This document shows, piece after piece, positions 56,847 through 64,000 of a DNA stretch of 64,000 nucleotides. The position numbers and the translations under genes are program-made. A model generated the notes under the pieces. It had not been told where the DNA came from and did not search any database. It worked only from the letters and a program-made list of their open reading frames with translations. This DNA is from Nocardioides daedukensis (GTDB taxonomy: Bacteria > Actinomycetota > Actinomycetes > Propionibacteriales > Nocardioidaceae). Where the stretch lies: contig NZ_JACCAA010000001.1 in NCBI RefSeq assembly GCF_013408415.1, positions 1,302,001 through 1,366,000 on the forward strand. Reading direction: 5' to 3'. How positions within the stretch are numbered: position 1 is the stretch's first letter; every line of letters starts with the position of its first letter.

Positions 56847-58244
56847 ATGCGCATCGCCGAGGGCCACCATCCGATCACCGTGGACAGCACCACCCTGACC
56901 CGCAGCGACCTGGTGGCCGCGGCCGGAGCGGTCAGTGGCGCGCTCGACAGCATCTCGCGGGTCGCCGTGCTCGCCACCCCCACGATGGAGACGGTCCTGG
57001 CCGTCGCTGGCGCGCTGCGGGCCGGCGTCGAGGTGGTGCCGGTGCCCTCCGACGCGGGCTCTGCCGAGCTCGCCCACATCTTGGCTGACGCCCAACCGCA
57101 GGCGTGGCTCGGTGCTGCCCCCGCGGACTCGCACGGACGGCCGGTGCTGCCGGTTGACGTGGACGCCCGGTCCGCGGCAGTCGAGGTGGACGTGCCGGCC
57201 GAGCAGGTGGCGTTCGTGCTCTACACGTCAGGAACGACCGGCGCCCCCAAGGGCGTGCTGCTCTCCCATGGCGCCATCATTGCCGGACTGGATGCGCTGG
57301 CCGAGGCATGGGCGTGGACCTCGCACGACGTACTGGCCCATGGTCTGCCGCTGTTCCACGTCCACGGCCTGATCCTCGGCGTGCTCGGGCCGCTGCGCAC
57401 CGGTTCCGGACTGATCCACACCGGCAAGCCGACCCCCGAGGCCTATGCCCGAGCGTCGGCCTCGGGCGCAACCATGTTCTTCGGCGTGCCGACGGTCTGG
57501 TCGCGGATCGCCGCCGCTCCCGAGCAGGCTGCTGCCCTGCGTTCCGCGCGGCTCCTGGTCTCGGGGTCGGCCGGGCTCCCGGTGCCGGTCTTCGAGCGGA
57601 TCCTGCAGTTGACCGGGCACGAGGTGGCCGAGCGCTACGGGATGAGCGAAACCTTGATCACGGTCGCGACCCGTGCCGACGGGGTACGCCGCGCCGGCTG
57701 GGTCGGAGTGCCCGTCAACGGGGTCGAGACCCGGTTGCGCGACGAGGCCGGGGCAGAGGTGCCGCACGACGGCGAGAGCATCGGTCGGCTCGAGGTGCGC
57801 GGCGACACCCTGTTCAGCGGCTATCTGAACCGACCCGAGGCCACCTCGGAGACCCGGACTTCTGACGGCTGGTTCCGCACCGGCGACGTCGCGGTGATCG
57901 ATGCCGACGGGCTGCACCGGATCGTGGGCCGGGAATCAGTCGACCTGATCAAGTCGGGCGGATACCGGGTCGGTGCCGGCGAGATCGAGGCGAGCCTGCT
58001 GGGGCATCCTGCCGTCCTCGAGGTGGCCGTGGTCGGCGTGCCTGACGAGGACCTCGGCCAGCGCATCGTCGCCTTCGTGGTGCCTGCCACAGGTGTCTCC
58101 GGAAGCGACGAGCTCGCGGATAAGCTCACGGCGTACGTCGGCGACGAGCTCTCGGCGCACAAGCGCCCCCGCGCGATCGTCTTCACCGACGCGCTGCCGC
58201 GCAACGAGATGGGCAAGGTGCAGAAGAAGCGCCTGACTCGATAG
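56847..58244 (+). CDS. Acyl-CoA synthetase, malonyl/short-chain (MatB-like) type
   Basis: A 465-residue AMP-binding enzyme, shorter than long-chain ligases. The P-loop is LYTSGTTGAPKGVLLSHG near 129-146, YGMSETLI near 265, GWFRTGDVA near 340, the hinge GRESVDLIKSGGYRVGAGEIE near 360-380, and the C-terminal catalytic Lys in NEMGKVQKK. Size and HPLPLFHVHGL-like AHGLPLFHVHGL place it near malonyl-CoA synthetases (MatB/FadD36); the acid is not proven. It follows fumC by 9 bp and ends before the repeat array. Confidence 0.9.
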   Translation: MRIAEGHHPITVDSTTLTRSDLVAAAGAVSGALDSISRVAVLATPTMETVLAVAGALRAGVEVVPVPSDAGSAELAHILADAQPQAWLGAAPADSHGRPVLPVDVDARSAAVEVDVPAEQVAFVLYTSGTTGAPKGVLLSHGAIIAGLDALAEAWAWTSHDVLAHGLPLFHVHGLILGVLGPLRTGSGLIHTGKPTPEAYARASASGATMFFGVPTVWSRIAAAPEQAAALRSARLLVSGSAGLPVPVFERILQLTGHEVAERYGMSETLITVATRADGVRRAGWVGVPVNGVETRLRDEAGAEVPHDGESIGRLEVRGDTLFSGYLNRPEATSETRTSDGWFRTGDVAVIDADGLHRIVGRESVDLIKSGGYRVGAGEIEASLLGHPAVLEVAVVGVPDEDLGQRIVAFVVPATGVSGSDELADKLTAYVGDELSAHKRPRAIVFTDALPRNEMGKVQKKRLTR

Positions 58245-58267
58245 TCCGGCGCTTTCTGTGGGGGGCG

Positions 58268-58665
58268 TAACTGATGGGTTGGCCGGTTCGGGGGGCGTAA
58301 CTGATGGGTCCGTCGCCCAGAAGAGCCCGATCTGCTCCCCAACGCATCAGTTACTGGCCTGGCCGCTCCCAAGGCAGTAACTGATGGGCTGGTCGATCCG
58401 GGCTCGCCTAACTGATGGGTTGGTAATTCCCGAATGCGTAACTGATGGGTTCGTCGCCGAGAAGAGCCCGATCTGCTCCCCAACACATCAGTTACTGGCC
58501 TGGCCGCTCTCGAGGCAGTAACTGATGGGCTGGTCGGTCCGGGCTCGCCTAACTGATGGGCTGGTCGGTCCGGGCTCGCCTAACTGATGGGTTTGTCGCC
58601 GAGAAGAGCCCGATCTGCTCCCCAGGGCATCAGTTACTGGCCTGGGCGCCCCCAAGACATCAGTT
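58268..58665. repeat. Array of direct and inverted TAACTGATG repeats in a 141-bp tandem unit
   Basis: The 450-bp convergent gap 58245-58694 is filled by this array. TAACTGATGGG occurs in the forward direction at 58268, 58298, 58378, 58409, 58439, 58519, 58550 and 58581, mostly 30-31 bp apart. CATCAGTTA, the reverse, occurs at 58345, 58486 and 58628, and a decayed CATCAGTT at 58658. A longer segment (forward copy, GCCCGATCTGCTCCCCA, reverse copy, ACTGGCCTGG) repeats at 58298, 58439 and 58581, so the tandem unit is 141-142 bp and the third copy is truncated. Forward and reverse copies 47 bp apart can form 9-bp stems. Confidence 0.92.
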
Positions 58666-58694
58666 GGTGTGCGCGGGGACCGCGGTGGAGCCGC

Positions 58695-59396
58695 TCAGTA
58701 CCAGTTGTTGCCCTGTTTGAAGGACCACGCGTTGCACGGGGTGCCGTAGCGATCCTCGATGTAGCCCAGGCCCCAACGGATCTGGGTCACCGGGTTGGTC
58801 TCCCAGTCAGCTCCGGCGGAGGCCATCTTGTTGCCGGGCAGGGCCTGCGGGATGCCGTAGGCCGACGAGCTCGGGTTGTCGGCGTTGATCCGCCAGTCGC
58901 TCTCGGAGACATAGAGCTTGTCGAGGCAGCTGAACTGCTCGGGGCCGAAGCCGAACTCGGGCAGGAGGGACTTGGCGATCTCACGGGGGTCGTCATCCGT
59001 GGCGTCCTCGGTGCGGGCGACGCCGTTGGAGGTGGCCGTGGGTGCGGCGAGCTCAGCAGCCTTGACCGGGTCCGAGGACGAGCGACGGTCGGCGGAGCGC
59101 GAGACCTGGGGCGCGCGCTTCTCGGTGGCGGTCGACTCTGCTGCTGCGGGCGTGGTGTCGGCGGTCTTCGGGATGACTGCACTCAGGTCGGTGGCCACCG
59201 TGGCGAAGTTGGCGCCGTTCTCGGCGCTGCTCGAGGTGGCCACGCCGGACCCGACTGCGATGCCGGTGGCGGCCACTGCGACGGACGAGAAGACGACCGA
59301 GGTGCGGATGCCGGACTTGGCCACCTGACTGACAGATGCACCGGGTGACTTGCGGGCAGTGCGGTGCTTGGGCGTGTACTTCTTGTGCTTCGACAA
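58695..59396 (-). CDS. Secreted transglycosylase-like (lysozyme-fold) protein
   Basis: A 233-residue exported protein. The basic N-terminus MSKHKKYTPKHR and hydrophobic segment (about 30-52) lead to a low-complexity linker and a C-terminal domain (about 145-233): CLDKLYVSESDWRINADNPSS with catalytic Glu (SESDW), then SAYGIPQALPGNKMAS and GLGYIEDRYGTPCNAWSF. This is the Rpf/SLT-like fold of actinobacterial wall hydrolases. The start is TTG at 59396; an in-frame stop lies two codons upstream, so nothing longer is possible. Confidence 0.87.
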   Translation of the reverse strand: MSKHKKYTPKHRTARKSPGASVSQVAKSGIRTSVVFSSVAVAATGIAVGSGVATSSSAENGANFATVATDLSAVIPKTADTTPAAAESTATEKRAPQVSRSADRRSSSDPVKAAELAAPTATSNGVARTEDATDDDPREIAKSLLPEFGFGPEQFSCLDKLYVSESDWRINADNPSSSAYGIPQALPGNKMASAGADWETNPVTQIRWGLGYIEDRYGTPCNAWSFKQGNNWY

Positions 59397-59599
59397 AGGT
59401 CAACTCACGGCTAGACAACGTGGCAGTGTTCACGACCGGCGCTCCCCCGAGCGGTGCCGCCCCGATGCGGCAAGGTCACGAAACAATCTCAGCAACCATG
59501 CATCACACGAGCGGCACAGGCAAACCGACATCCCAGTGCGGGCGGACGAGTCCAGTCACATCACGCACACTGGCCCCGCCCGCCACACTGGTCGCCGTC

Positions 59600-59617
59600 G
59601 GCCCGCCTGCGCGGGCC
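59600..59617 (-). terminator. Hairpin downstream of the PhoH-like gene
   Basis: GGCCCGC-ctgc-GCGGGCC is a perfect 7-bp stem with a 4-base loop, 15 bp beyond the stop of the PhoH-like gene on the minus strand. The rest of the 235-bp gap to the transglycosylase-like gene (59397-59631) shows no other clear element. Confidence 0.6.
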
Positions 59618-59631
59618 TCAGGTGCACCCCG

Positions 59632-60972
59632 TCACATGGTGACGTTCTCGAGCATCTCGGTCACCAGGGCTGCGATCGGCGAGCGCTCGGAGCGGGTCAG
59701 GGTCACGTGCGCGAACAGCGGGTGGCCCTTCAGCTTCTCCACCACCGCCACCACGCCGTCGTGACGGCCGACGCGGAGGTTGTCACGCTGCGCCACGTCG
59801 TGGGTGAGCACGACCTTGGAGTTGGCGCCGATGCGGGAGAGCACGGTGAGCAGCACGTTGCGCTCCAGCGACTGCGCCTCGTCGACGATCACGAACGAGT
59901 CGTGCAACGAGCGCCCACGGATGTGGGTCAACGGCATCACCTCGAGCATGCCGCGATCCAGCACCTCCTCGATGACGTCACGCGAGGTGATCGCTCCCAG
60001 GGTGTCGAAGACGGCCTGGGCCCAGGGCGACATCTTCTCGTTCTCCGAGCCGGGCAGGTAGCCGAGCTCCTGGCCGCCGACGGCGAAGAGCGGACGGAAG
60101 ATCACGACCTTCTTGTGCTGGCCGCGTTCGAGCACCGCCTCAAGGCCGGCGCACAGCGCCATCGCGGACTTGCCGGTGCCCGCACGGCCACCGAGGGAGA
60201 CGATGCCGACCTCGGGGTCGAGCAGCATCTCCAGGGCGATCCGCTGTTCGGCGGAGCGACCGTGGACGCCGAACGCCTCGCGATCGCCGCGCACCAGGTG
60301 GACCTGCTTGTCCGCCCCGACCCGTCCCAGGGCGGTGCCCCGCTCGGAGAGCAGGACCAGACCGGTGTGGCAGGGCAGCTGCCGGGCGCTGTCCAAGTCG
60401 AGGACACCGTCGTCATAGAGCTCGTCGAGGTGCTCACTGCTCACCTCGAGCTCGGTCATCCCGGTCCAGCCCGCCTCGGACTCGGCGACGCCCTCGGCGC
60501 GATATTCCTGTGCGTCGAGGCCGACAGCGGATGCCTTGATCCGCAGCGGGAGGTCCTTGGAGACCAGGGTGACCACCGCGCCCTCGTTGGCGAGGTTCTT
60601 GGCCACCGCCAGGATGCGGGTGTCGTTGTCCCCCAGCCGGAACCCGCTGGGCAGCGAGGCGGGGTCGGTGTGGTTGAGCTCCACCCGGATCGAGCCGCCG
60701 GCGTCCCCGACCGGGATCGGGGTGTCGAGACGACCGTGGCTGACGCGCAGCTCGTCGAGCATGCGCAGGGCCGAGCGGGCGAAGTAGCCGAGCTCGGGAT
60801 GGTGCCGCTTGCCCTCCAGCTCGGTGATCACTACGACCGGCAGCACGACTTCGTGCTCGTCGAAGCGGTTGATGGCACCCGGGTCGGCCAGCAGGACGCT
60901 GGTGTCGAGCACATAGGTGCGAACTGAGGACGCGGGCTGGGCGGTGCGCTCACTCTTGGGCTTGGTGGCCAC
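59632..60972 (-). CDS. PhoH-like ATPase with N-terminal PIN domain (PhoH2)
   Basis: A 446-residue protein: PIN RNase domain (about 20-150, [37 protein letters not shown]; acids D25, E59 and D near 120) fused to a PhoH ATPase (about 230-446, Walker [14 protein letters not shown], Walker [12 protein letters not shown]). PhoH2 proteins are RNA helicase/RNases, in mycobacteria part of a toxin-antitoxin-like pair with PhoAT; I see no PhoAT-like ORF here. GTG 60972 follows GAGGGG. Confidence 0.93.
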   Translation of the reverse strand: MATKPKSERTAQPASSVRTYVLDTSVLLADPGAINRFDEHEVVLPVVVITELEGKRHHPELGYFARSALRMLDELRVSHGRLDTPIPVGDAGGSIRVELNHTDPASLPSGFRLGDNDTRILAVAKNLANEGAVVTLVSKDLPLRIKASAVGLDAQEYRAEGVAESEAGWTGMTELEVSSEHLDELYDDGVLDLDSARQLPCHTGLVLLSERGTALGRVGADKQVHLVRGDREAFGVHGRSAEQRIALEMLLDPEVGIVSLGGRAGTGKSAMALCAGLEAVLERGQHKKVVIFRPLFAVGGQELGYLPGSENEKMSPWAQAVFDTLGAITSRDVIEEVLDRGMLEVMPLTHIRGRSLHDSFVIVDEAQSLERNVLLTVLSRIGANSKVVLTHDVAQRDNLRVGRHDGVVAVVEKLKGHPLFAHVTLTRSERSPIAALVTEMLENVTM

Positions 60973-61225
60973 GGTGTACCCCTCACGGGCCGGCACGCGC
61001 ACTCGACGCCCCGGCCCTAGTTCATCAATACGGACCGGGAAGGATCCCGAAGACCGGAGTGCCGGCCTCCTCGCGCAGCAGTCACCTCGATGACTGTGCT
61101 TCGGTCGTGAGCTCTCACGGACGGGCCTCTCGATGCAGCGAGCTTCCCCACTCGCCGGTGATCCGAAATTACGCCTCGGCCCGTCGGGTTCTGCCAAAGA
61201 CACGCCCGAACGCAGGGTGAAGGTT
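60973..61225 (-). other. Long leader of the PhoH-like gene, possible structured RNA
   Basis: The 288-bp gap between uppS stop and the GTG is longer than usual here. Short dyads include CGTGAG-ct-CTCACG near 61106-61119 and CAGTCA-cctcga-TGACTG near 61079-61096. No known riboswitch pattern is recognised. It may be an RNA leader or just a promoter region. Confidence 0.3.
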
Positions 61226-61260
61226 GAGTGACTCCCCGGGTCAGGGGTCAGGGCCAGCGG

Positions 61261-62037
61261 TCAGGCGCCGAAGCGTCGCTCACGCTCGGCGTACGCCCGG
61301 ATCGCGCGCAGGAAGTCGACCTTGCGGAACTCCGGCCACAGGGCCTCACAGAAGTAGAACTCGCTCTTCGCGCTCTGCCACAACAAGAACCCGCCCAGGC
61401 GCTGCTCACCGGAGGTGCGGATCACCAGGTCCGGGTCGGGCTGGCCCTTGGTGTAGAGGTGCTCCCCGATCAGGTCGACGTCGATTGCCTGGGCGAGCTC
61501 CTCGGCACTGACACCGTCAGCCGCGGCCTGGAGGAGCAGGGAGCGTACGGCGTCCGCGATCTCCTGGCGGCCGCCATACCCGACGGCGATGTTGACCAGC
61601 ATCCCGTCGACCTCGCGGGTGTCCTCGGCGGCCCGCTTGAGCTTCTCGGCGGTCTCCTGCGGGAGCAGGTCGAGCGCACCCACCGGGTGCAGTCGCCAGC
61701 GCTTCTGATCGGCAAGGGAGGCCACCGCCTCCTCGATGATCGGCAGCAGCGCGGCCAGCTCCTCGGGCGGCCGGTTGAGGTTGTCGGTCGACAGGAGCCA
61801 CAAGGTGACCACCTCGATGCCGACCTCCTCGCACCAGCCGAGCAAGGGCTCGATGTTCGCGGCGCCGGCCCGGTGGCCGTGCACGGTGTCCCGCCCGACG
61901 GCCTTGGCCCAGCGGCGGTTGCCGTCGAGCATCACGCCGACATGCTTGGGCAGCTTGTCCTGCGGGAGGAACCTGGTGACGCGTGCCTCGTAGGCCGGGT
62001 AGAGCACCCGCCGGATCGCTCGCTTCAGATCTGCCAC
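61261..62037 (-). CDS. uppS: Isoprenyl transferase (cis-prenyl, UppS family)
   Basis: A 258-residue cis-prenyltransferase making polyprenyl diphosphates for wall synthesis. The catalytic block VMLDGNRRWAKAVG is near residues 35-48 (Asp binding Mg), and DLVIRTSGEQRLGGFLLWQ near 200-218 and SEFYFCEALWPEF near 222-234 are the other signatures. Chain length is not shown. The neighbour gene on the opposite strand is a hemolysin III homolog, as for Rv1086/Rv1085c of M. tuberculosis. Confidence 0.94.
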   Translation of the reverse strand: MADLKRAIRRVLYPAYEARVTRFLPQDKLPKHVGVMLDGNRRWAKAVGRDTVHGHRAGAANIEPLLGWCEEVGIEVVTLWLLSTDNLNRPPEELAALLPIIEEAVASLADQKRWRLHPVGALDLLPQETAEKLKRAAEDTREVDGMLVNIAVGYGGRQEIADAVRSLLLQAAADGVSAEELAQAIDVDLIGEHLYTKGQPDPDLVIRTSGEQRLGGFLLWQSAKSEFYFCEALWPEFRKVDFLRAIRAYAERERRFGA

Positions 62038-62097
62038 GCCTTCGATGTTAGGGCATGGCGGGCGCCGGTGACTTCTGCCTCATTCACCCGGAGCACT

Positions 62098-62115
62098 ACC
62101 TACGGTGCCGTAGGT
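62098..62115. promoter_or_regulatory. Palindrome in the hemolysin III promoter
   Basis: ACCTACGG-TG-CCGTAGGT is an 18-bp perfect inverted repeat (8-bp arms, 2-bp centre) ending 7 bp before the ATG. It would block the promoter or ribosome access; an unknown repressor is likely. Confidence 0.6.
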
Positions 62116-62122
62116 TTGAGTC

Positions 62123-62842
62123 ATGAACGAAACGATCCACGACCGCTTCGACGACGCCGTCGACCGCGCCCACGAGAAGCTGTCGGAGATCAAGCCGAAG
62201 CTTCGGGGCTGGTTGCACCTCGCGACCGCGCCGCTCGCCCTGGCCGCCGGGATCGTGCTGATCGCGCTCTCCCCGACGCGCGACACCCGGATCGCCTCGA
62301 GTGTGTTCGCAGCCAGCGCGCTGATCCTCTTCACGGTCTCGGCCGTCTATCACCGTGGCACCTGGTCGCCGAAGGTCTGGGCCTTCCTGCGCAGGTTCGA
62401 CCACGCCAACATCTTCGTGCTGATCGCCGGCACCTACACCCCGATGGCGGTGCTGTTCCTGCACGGCGGAGCCCGGATCACCCTGCTCACCGTGGTCTGG
62501 GTCGCCGCCCTCGCAGGGGTCTTCTTCCGGGTCTTCTGGACCGATGCGCCCCGCTGGCTCTACACCCCGATGTACATCGCGCTCGGTTGGGCCGCGGTGT
62601 TCTTCATCCCGCAGTTCATCGACGGCGCCGCACCGTTCCCGGACGGCATCGCGGTCAGCTCACTGGTCCTGGTGGCTGCGGGCGGAGTCCTCTACACCCT
62701 CGGCGGGGTGGTCTACGGCCTCAAGTGGCCTGACCCCGCGCCGTCGTGGTTCGGGTTCCACGAGATCTTCCACTCGTTCACGATCCTGGCCTTCGCCTGC
62801 CACTACGTCGCAGTCTCGCTCGCGACGTACTCCCTGCGCTGA
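62123..62842 (+). CDS. Hemolysin III / TrhA family membrane protein
   Basis: A 239-residue protein with seven hydrophobic segments from residue 30 on. It is of the PAQR/hemolysin III family: AVYHRGTW near 73-80, FDHANIFVLIAGTYTPM near 90-106 and a C-terminal HEIFHSFTILAFACHYVAV with the metal-binding His pair. TrhA members influence membrane fluidity. ATG 62123 is used. The 3' end overlaps the convergent MFS gene by 40 bp. Confidence 0.93.
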   Translation: MNETIHDRFDDAVDRAHEKLSEIKPKLRGWLHLATAPLALAAGIVLIALSPTRDTRIASSVFAASALILFTVSAVYHRGTWSPKVWAFLRRFDHANIFVLIAGTYTPMAVLFLHGGARITLLTVVWVAALAGVFFRVFWTDAPRWLYTPMYIALGWAAVFFIPQFIDGAAPFPDGIAVSSLVLVAAGGVLYTLGGVVYGLKWPDPAPSWFGFHEIFHSFTILAFACHYVAVSLATYSLR

Positions 62843-64000
62843 GGATCGGCCAGCGCAGCACGCTCGGCCACCGTCGCGACGCCCATCCCGGCCAGCACGA
62901 AGATCCCTGCCAGCAGCAGCCAGCCCGGACCCTCCCACGCGATGGCGGTCGAGGTGATCACCAGGGGCGCCAGCATGTTGGCGATCGAATAGCCGGTGGA
63001 GCTCATCCCCTGGTAGGCGCCCGCGTTGGCCTGGTCGGCCAGCTCGAAGGCAAGCCCCCAGCCGCCCGCCTCGGTCGAGATCTCGGCGAAGGTCGAGAAG
63101 AGCTCGGCGACCACCAGCAGCACGATCGCCAGCGTCGCTCCGGTCTCACCTGAGGCGGCATAGACCACGCAGGCGACGGCAAGGAGCAGGCTGCCGCGAC
63201 GCACCACCCGACCGGCCGCGCGTACGTCGTGCGTCCCCCGGGCGGCGCGCACCTGCAGCAGTGAGACCAGCACCGTGTTGGTCACCATCAACACCGAGAC
63301 CATCACCAACGGGGCTTGCGTGTGGTGGGCGATCCACAGCGGGATGCCGACGTTCTGGATGCCGAACTGCATGGCCAGCACCGAGTTGAGTGCGACGGAC
63401 GAGAGATAGGTGCGGTCGCGCCACGGCGAGCGCAGCCGCACCGGGTTCACCGCCCGGCGACCACGAGTCGGCGCCAGACCCTCGGCCAGCCCCGGGACCC
63501 GGGCTCGCAGCCCGAGCAGGGGCCAGACAGCCAGCAGGTTCACCAACCCCACCAGCACCATCGTGAGGCGGTAGGCATCGGCCGTCCCGATGACCAGGGC
63601 CACGGCGGCCAGGCAGGTGCCGATCCCGATGAAGACGTTGGTGACCACCCGGAGCCGCGCGCGGATGTCGACTCGCTCGGGACCGGTGAACCAGCGCGCC
63701 TGCAGGGTCGACTTGGCGGTGCCCTGCATGGAGCGCGCTCCCACCACGACGCAGGCGATCAGGACGAAGCTGAGCATGTCGTCAGCGGTGACGTAGGCGA
63801 GCAGCGCCAGGCCCTGGACGCCGGTGGTCCAGACCTGGAGGCGATCGGGGCCGAACGTGTCCGCGAGCGGGCCACCGGCATAGGAGGCGAGCACGCCGAC
63901 TCCCCCGGCGATGGTGAGTCCGAGGCCGACGCTGGTGGCAGAAAGGCCGATCACGAAGGTGAAGTAGAGCGCGCTGACGCTGATGAACAGGCCGTTGGCC
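62803..64000 (-). CDS. MFS transporter, N-terminus cut by window edge
   Basis: About 398 codons of an MFS protein are present; the frame runs open to the window end (ANGLFISVSALYFTFVIGLS continues past 63954), so the real start lies outside. The motif GGPLADTFGPDRLQ near the first loop and about eleven hydrophobic segments fit a drug/metabolite exporter. The C-terminus ends DPQRREYVASETAT. Substrate unknown. Confidence 0.85.
   Translation of the reverse strand, partial: ANGLFISVSALYFTFVIGLSATSVGLGLTIAGGVGVLASYAGGPLADTFGPDRLQVWTTGVQGLALLAYVTADDMLSFVLIACVVVGARSMQGTAKSTLQARWFTGPERVDIRARLRVVTNVFIGIGTCLAAVALVIGTADAYRLTMVLVGLVNLLAVWPLLGLRARVPGLAEGLAPTRGRRAVNPVRLRSPWRDRTYLSSVALNSVLAMQFGIQNVGIPLWIAHHTQAPLVMVSVLMVTNTVLVSLLQVRAARGTHDVRAAGRVVRRGSLLLAVACVVYAASGETGATLAIVLLVVAELFSTFAEISTEAGGWGLAFELADQANAGAYQGMSSTGYSIANMLAPLVITSTAIAWEGPGWLLLAGIFVLAGMGVATVAERAALADPQRREYVASETAT

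Overview
The window is high-GC, gene-dense DNA from an actinobacterium. Several blocks are actinobacterial hallmarks: mec-cysO-cysM, DUF3039 next to a DEAD-type helicase, prfB / ftsE-ftsX-M23-smpB / ssrA, a DUF2017-clpS pair beside pncB, a split Tad pilus locus and a c-di-AMP riboswitch ahead of an NlpC/P60 gene. No mycolic-acid genes are seen. A Nocardioides-like (Propionibacteriales) host is my inference from gene content and GTG/TTG start usage; nothing in the window proves it. I see no rRNA, tRNA, IS element, integrase or CRISPR array, so this reads as ordinary chromosome.

Layout. 1-6.9 kb: cysteine synthesis by the protein-thiocarboxylate route (cysM/cysO/mec), glutamate dehydrogenase, a large WXG-like protein, clpS, and NAD salvage (pncB, pncA). 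7-16.3 kb: lipid or xenobiotic oxidation (crotonase, MFS exporter, AurF-like diiron protein, SDR, P450), each part with a TetR repressor and a visible operator, then tyrosine degradation (hpd with a divergent Lrp gene). 16.3-20.4 kb: a 22-bp repeat array, an IclR regulator, a helicase and YqgE. 20.5-26.3 kb: cell-envelope proteins (DUF3048 lipoprotein, riboswitch-controlled NlpC/P60, M15-like secreted peptidase) with fabG and HIT genes. 26.4-33.6 kb: trans-translation and division block (ssrA, smpB, M23 peptidase, ftsX, ftsE, prfB), interrupted by a lipoprotein and an RTX-repeat protein. 33.7-38.4 kb: a frameshifted siderophore-interacting protein gene, an orphan response-regulator operon with a STAS protein, and secreted proteins. 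38.5-43 kb: Tad pilus genes. 43-49.6 kb: an MpaB-type protein, and a desaturase / ferredoxin-reductase / cyclic-nucleotide-binding operon opposite its TetR regulator. 49.7-58.2 kb: two unrelated fumarases, a divergent pair of genes with SigR/SigH-type promoters, an MBL-fold protein and two acyl-CoA synthetases. 58.2-64 kb: a second repeat array, a transglycosylase-like protein, PhoH, UppS, hemolysin III and a truncated MFS gene.

The most unusual content is intergenic. A 22-bp tandem array (16.30-16.43 kb), a 30/31-bp-spaced array of direct and inverted TAACTGATG cores (58.27-58.67 kb) and a two-unit remnant (4.00-4.04 kb) appear to share one core, AACTG-N2/3-GGTTCG. They look like protein-binding arrays or a dispersed repeat family. 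Other notable points are back-to-back GGAA(T/C)-N18-GTT promoters at 52.12-52.18 kb, a DesT-like operator at the desaturase operon, a probable TetR half-site shared by two distant loci, and a one-base frameshift in the siderophore-interacting protein gene.
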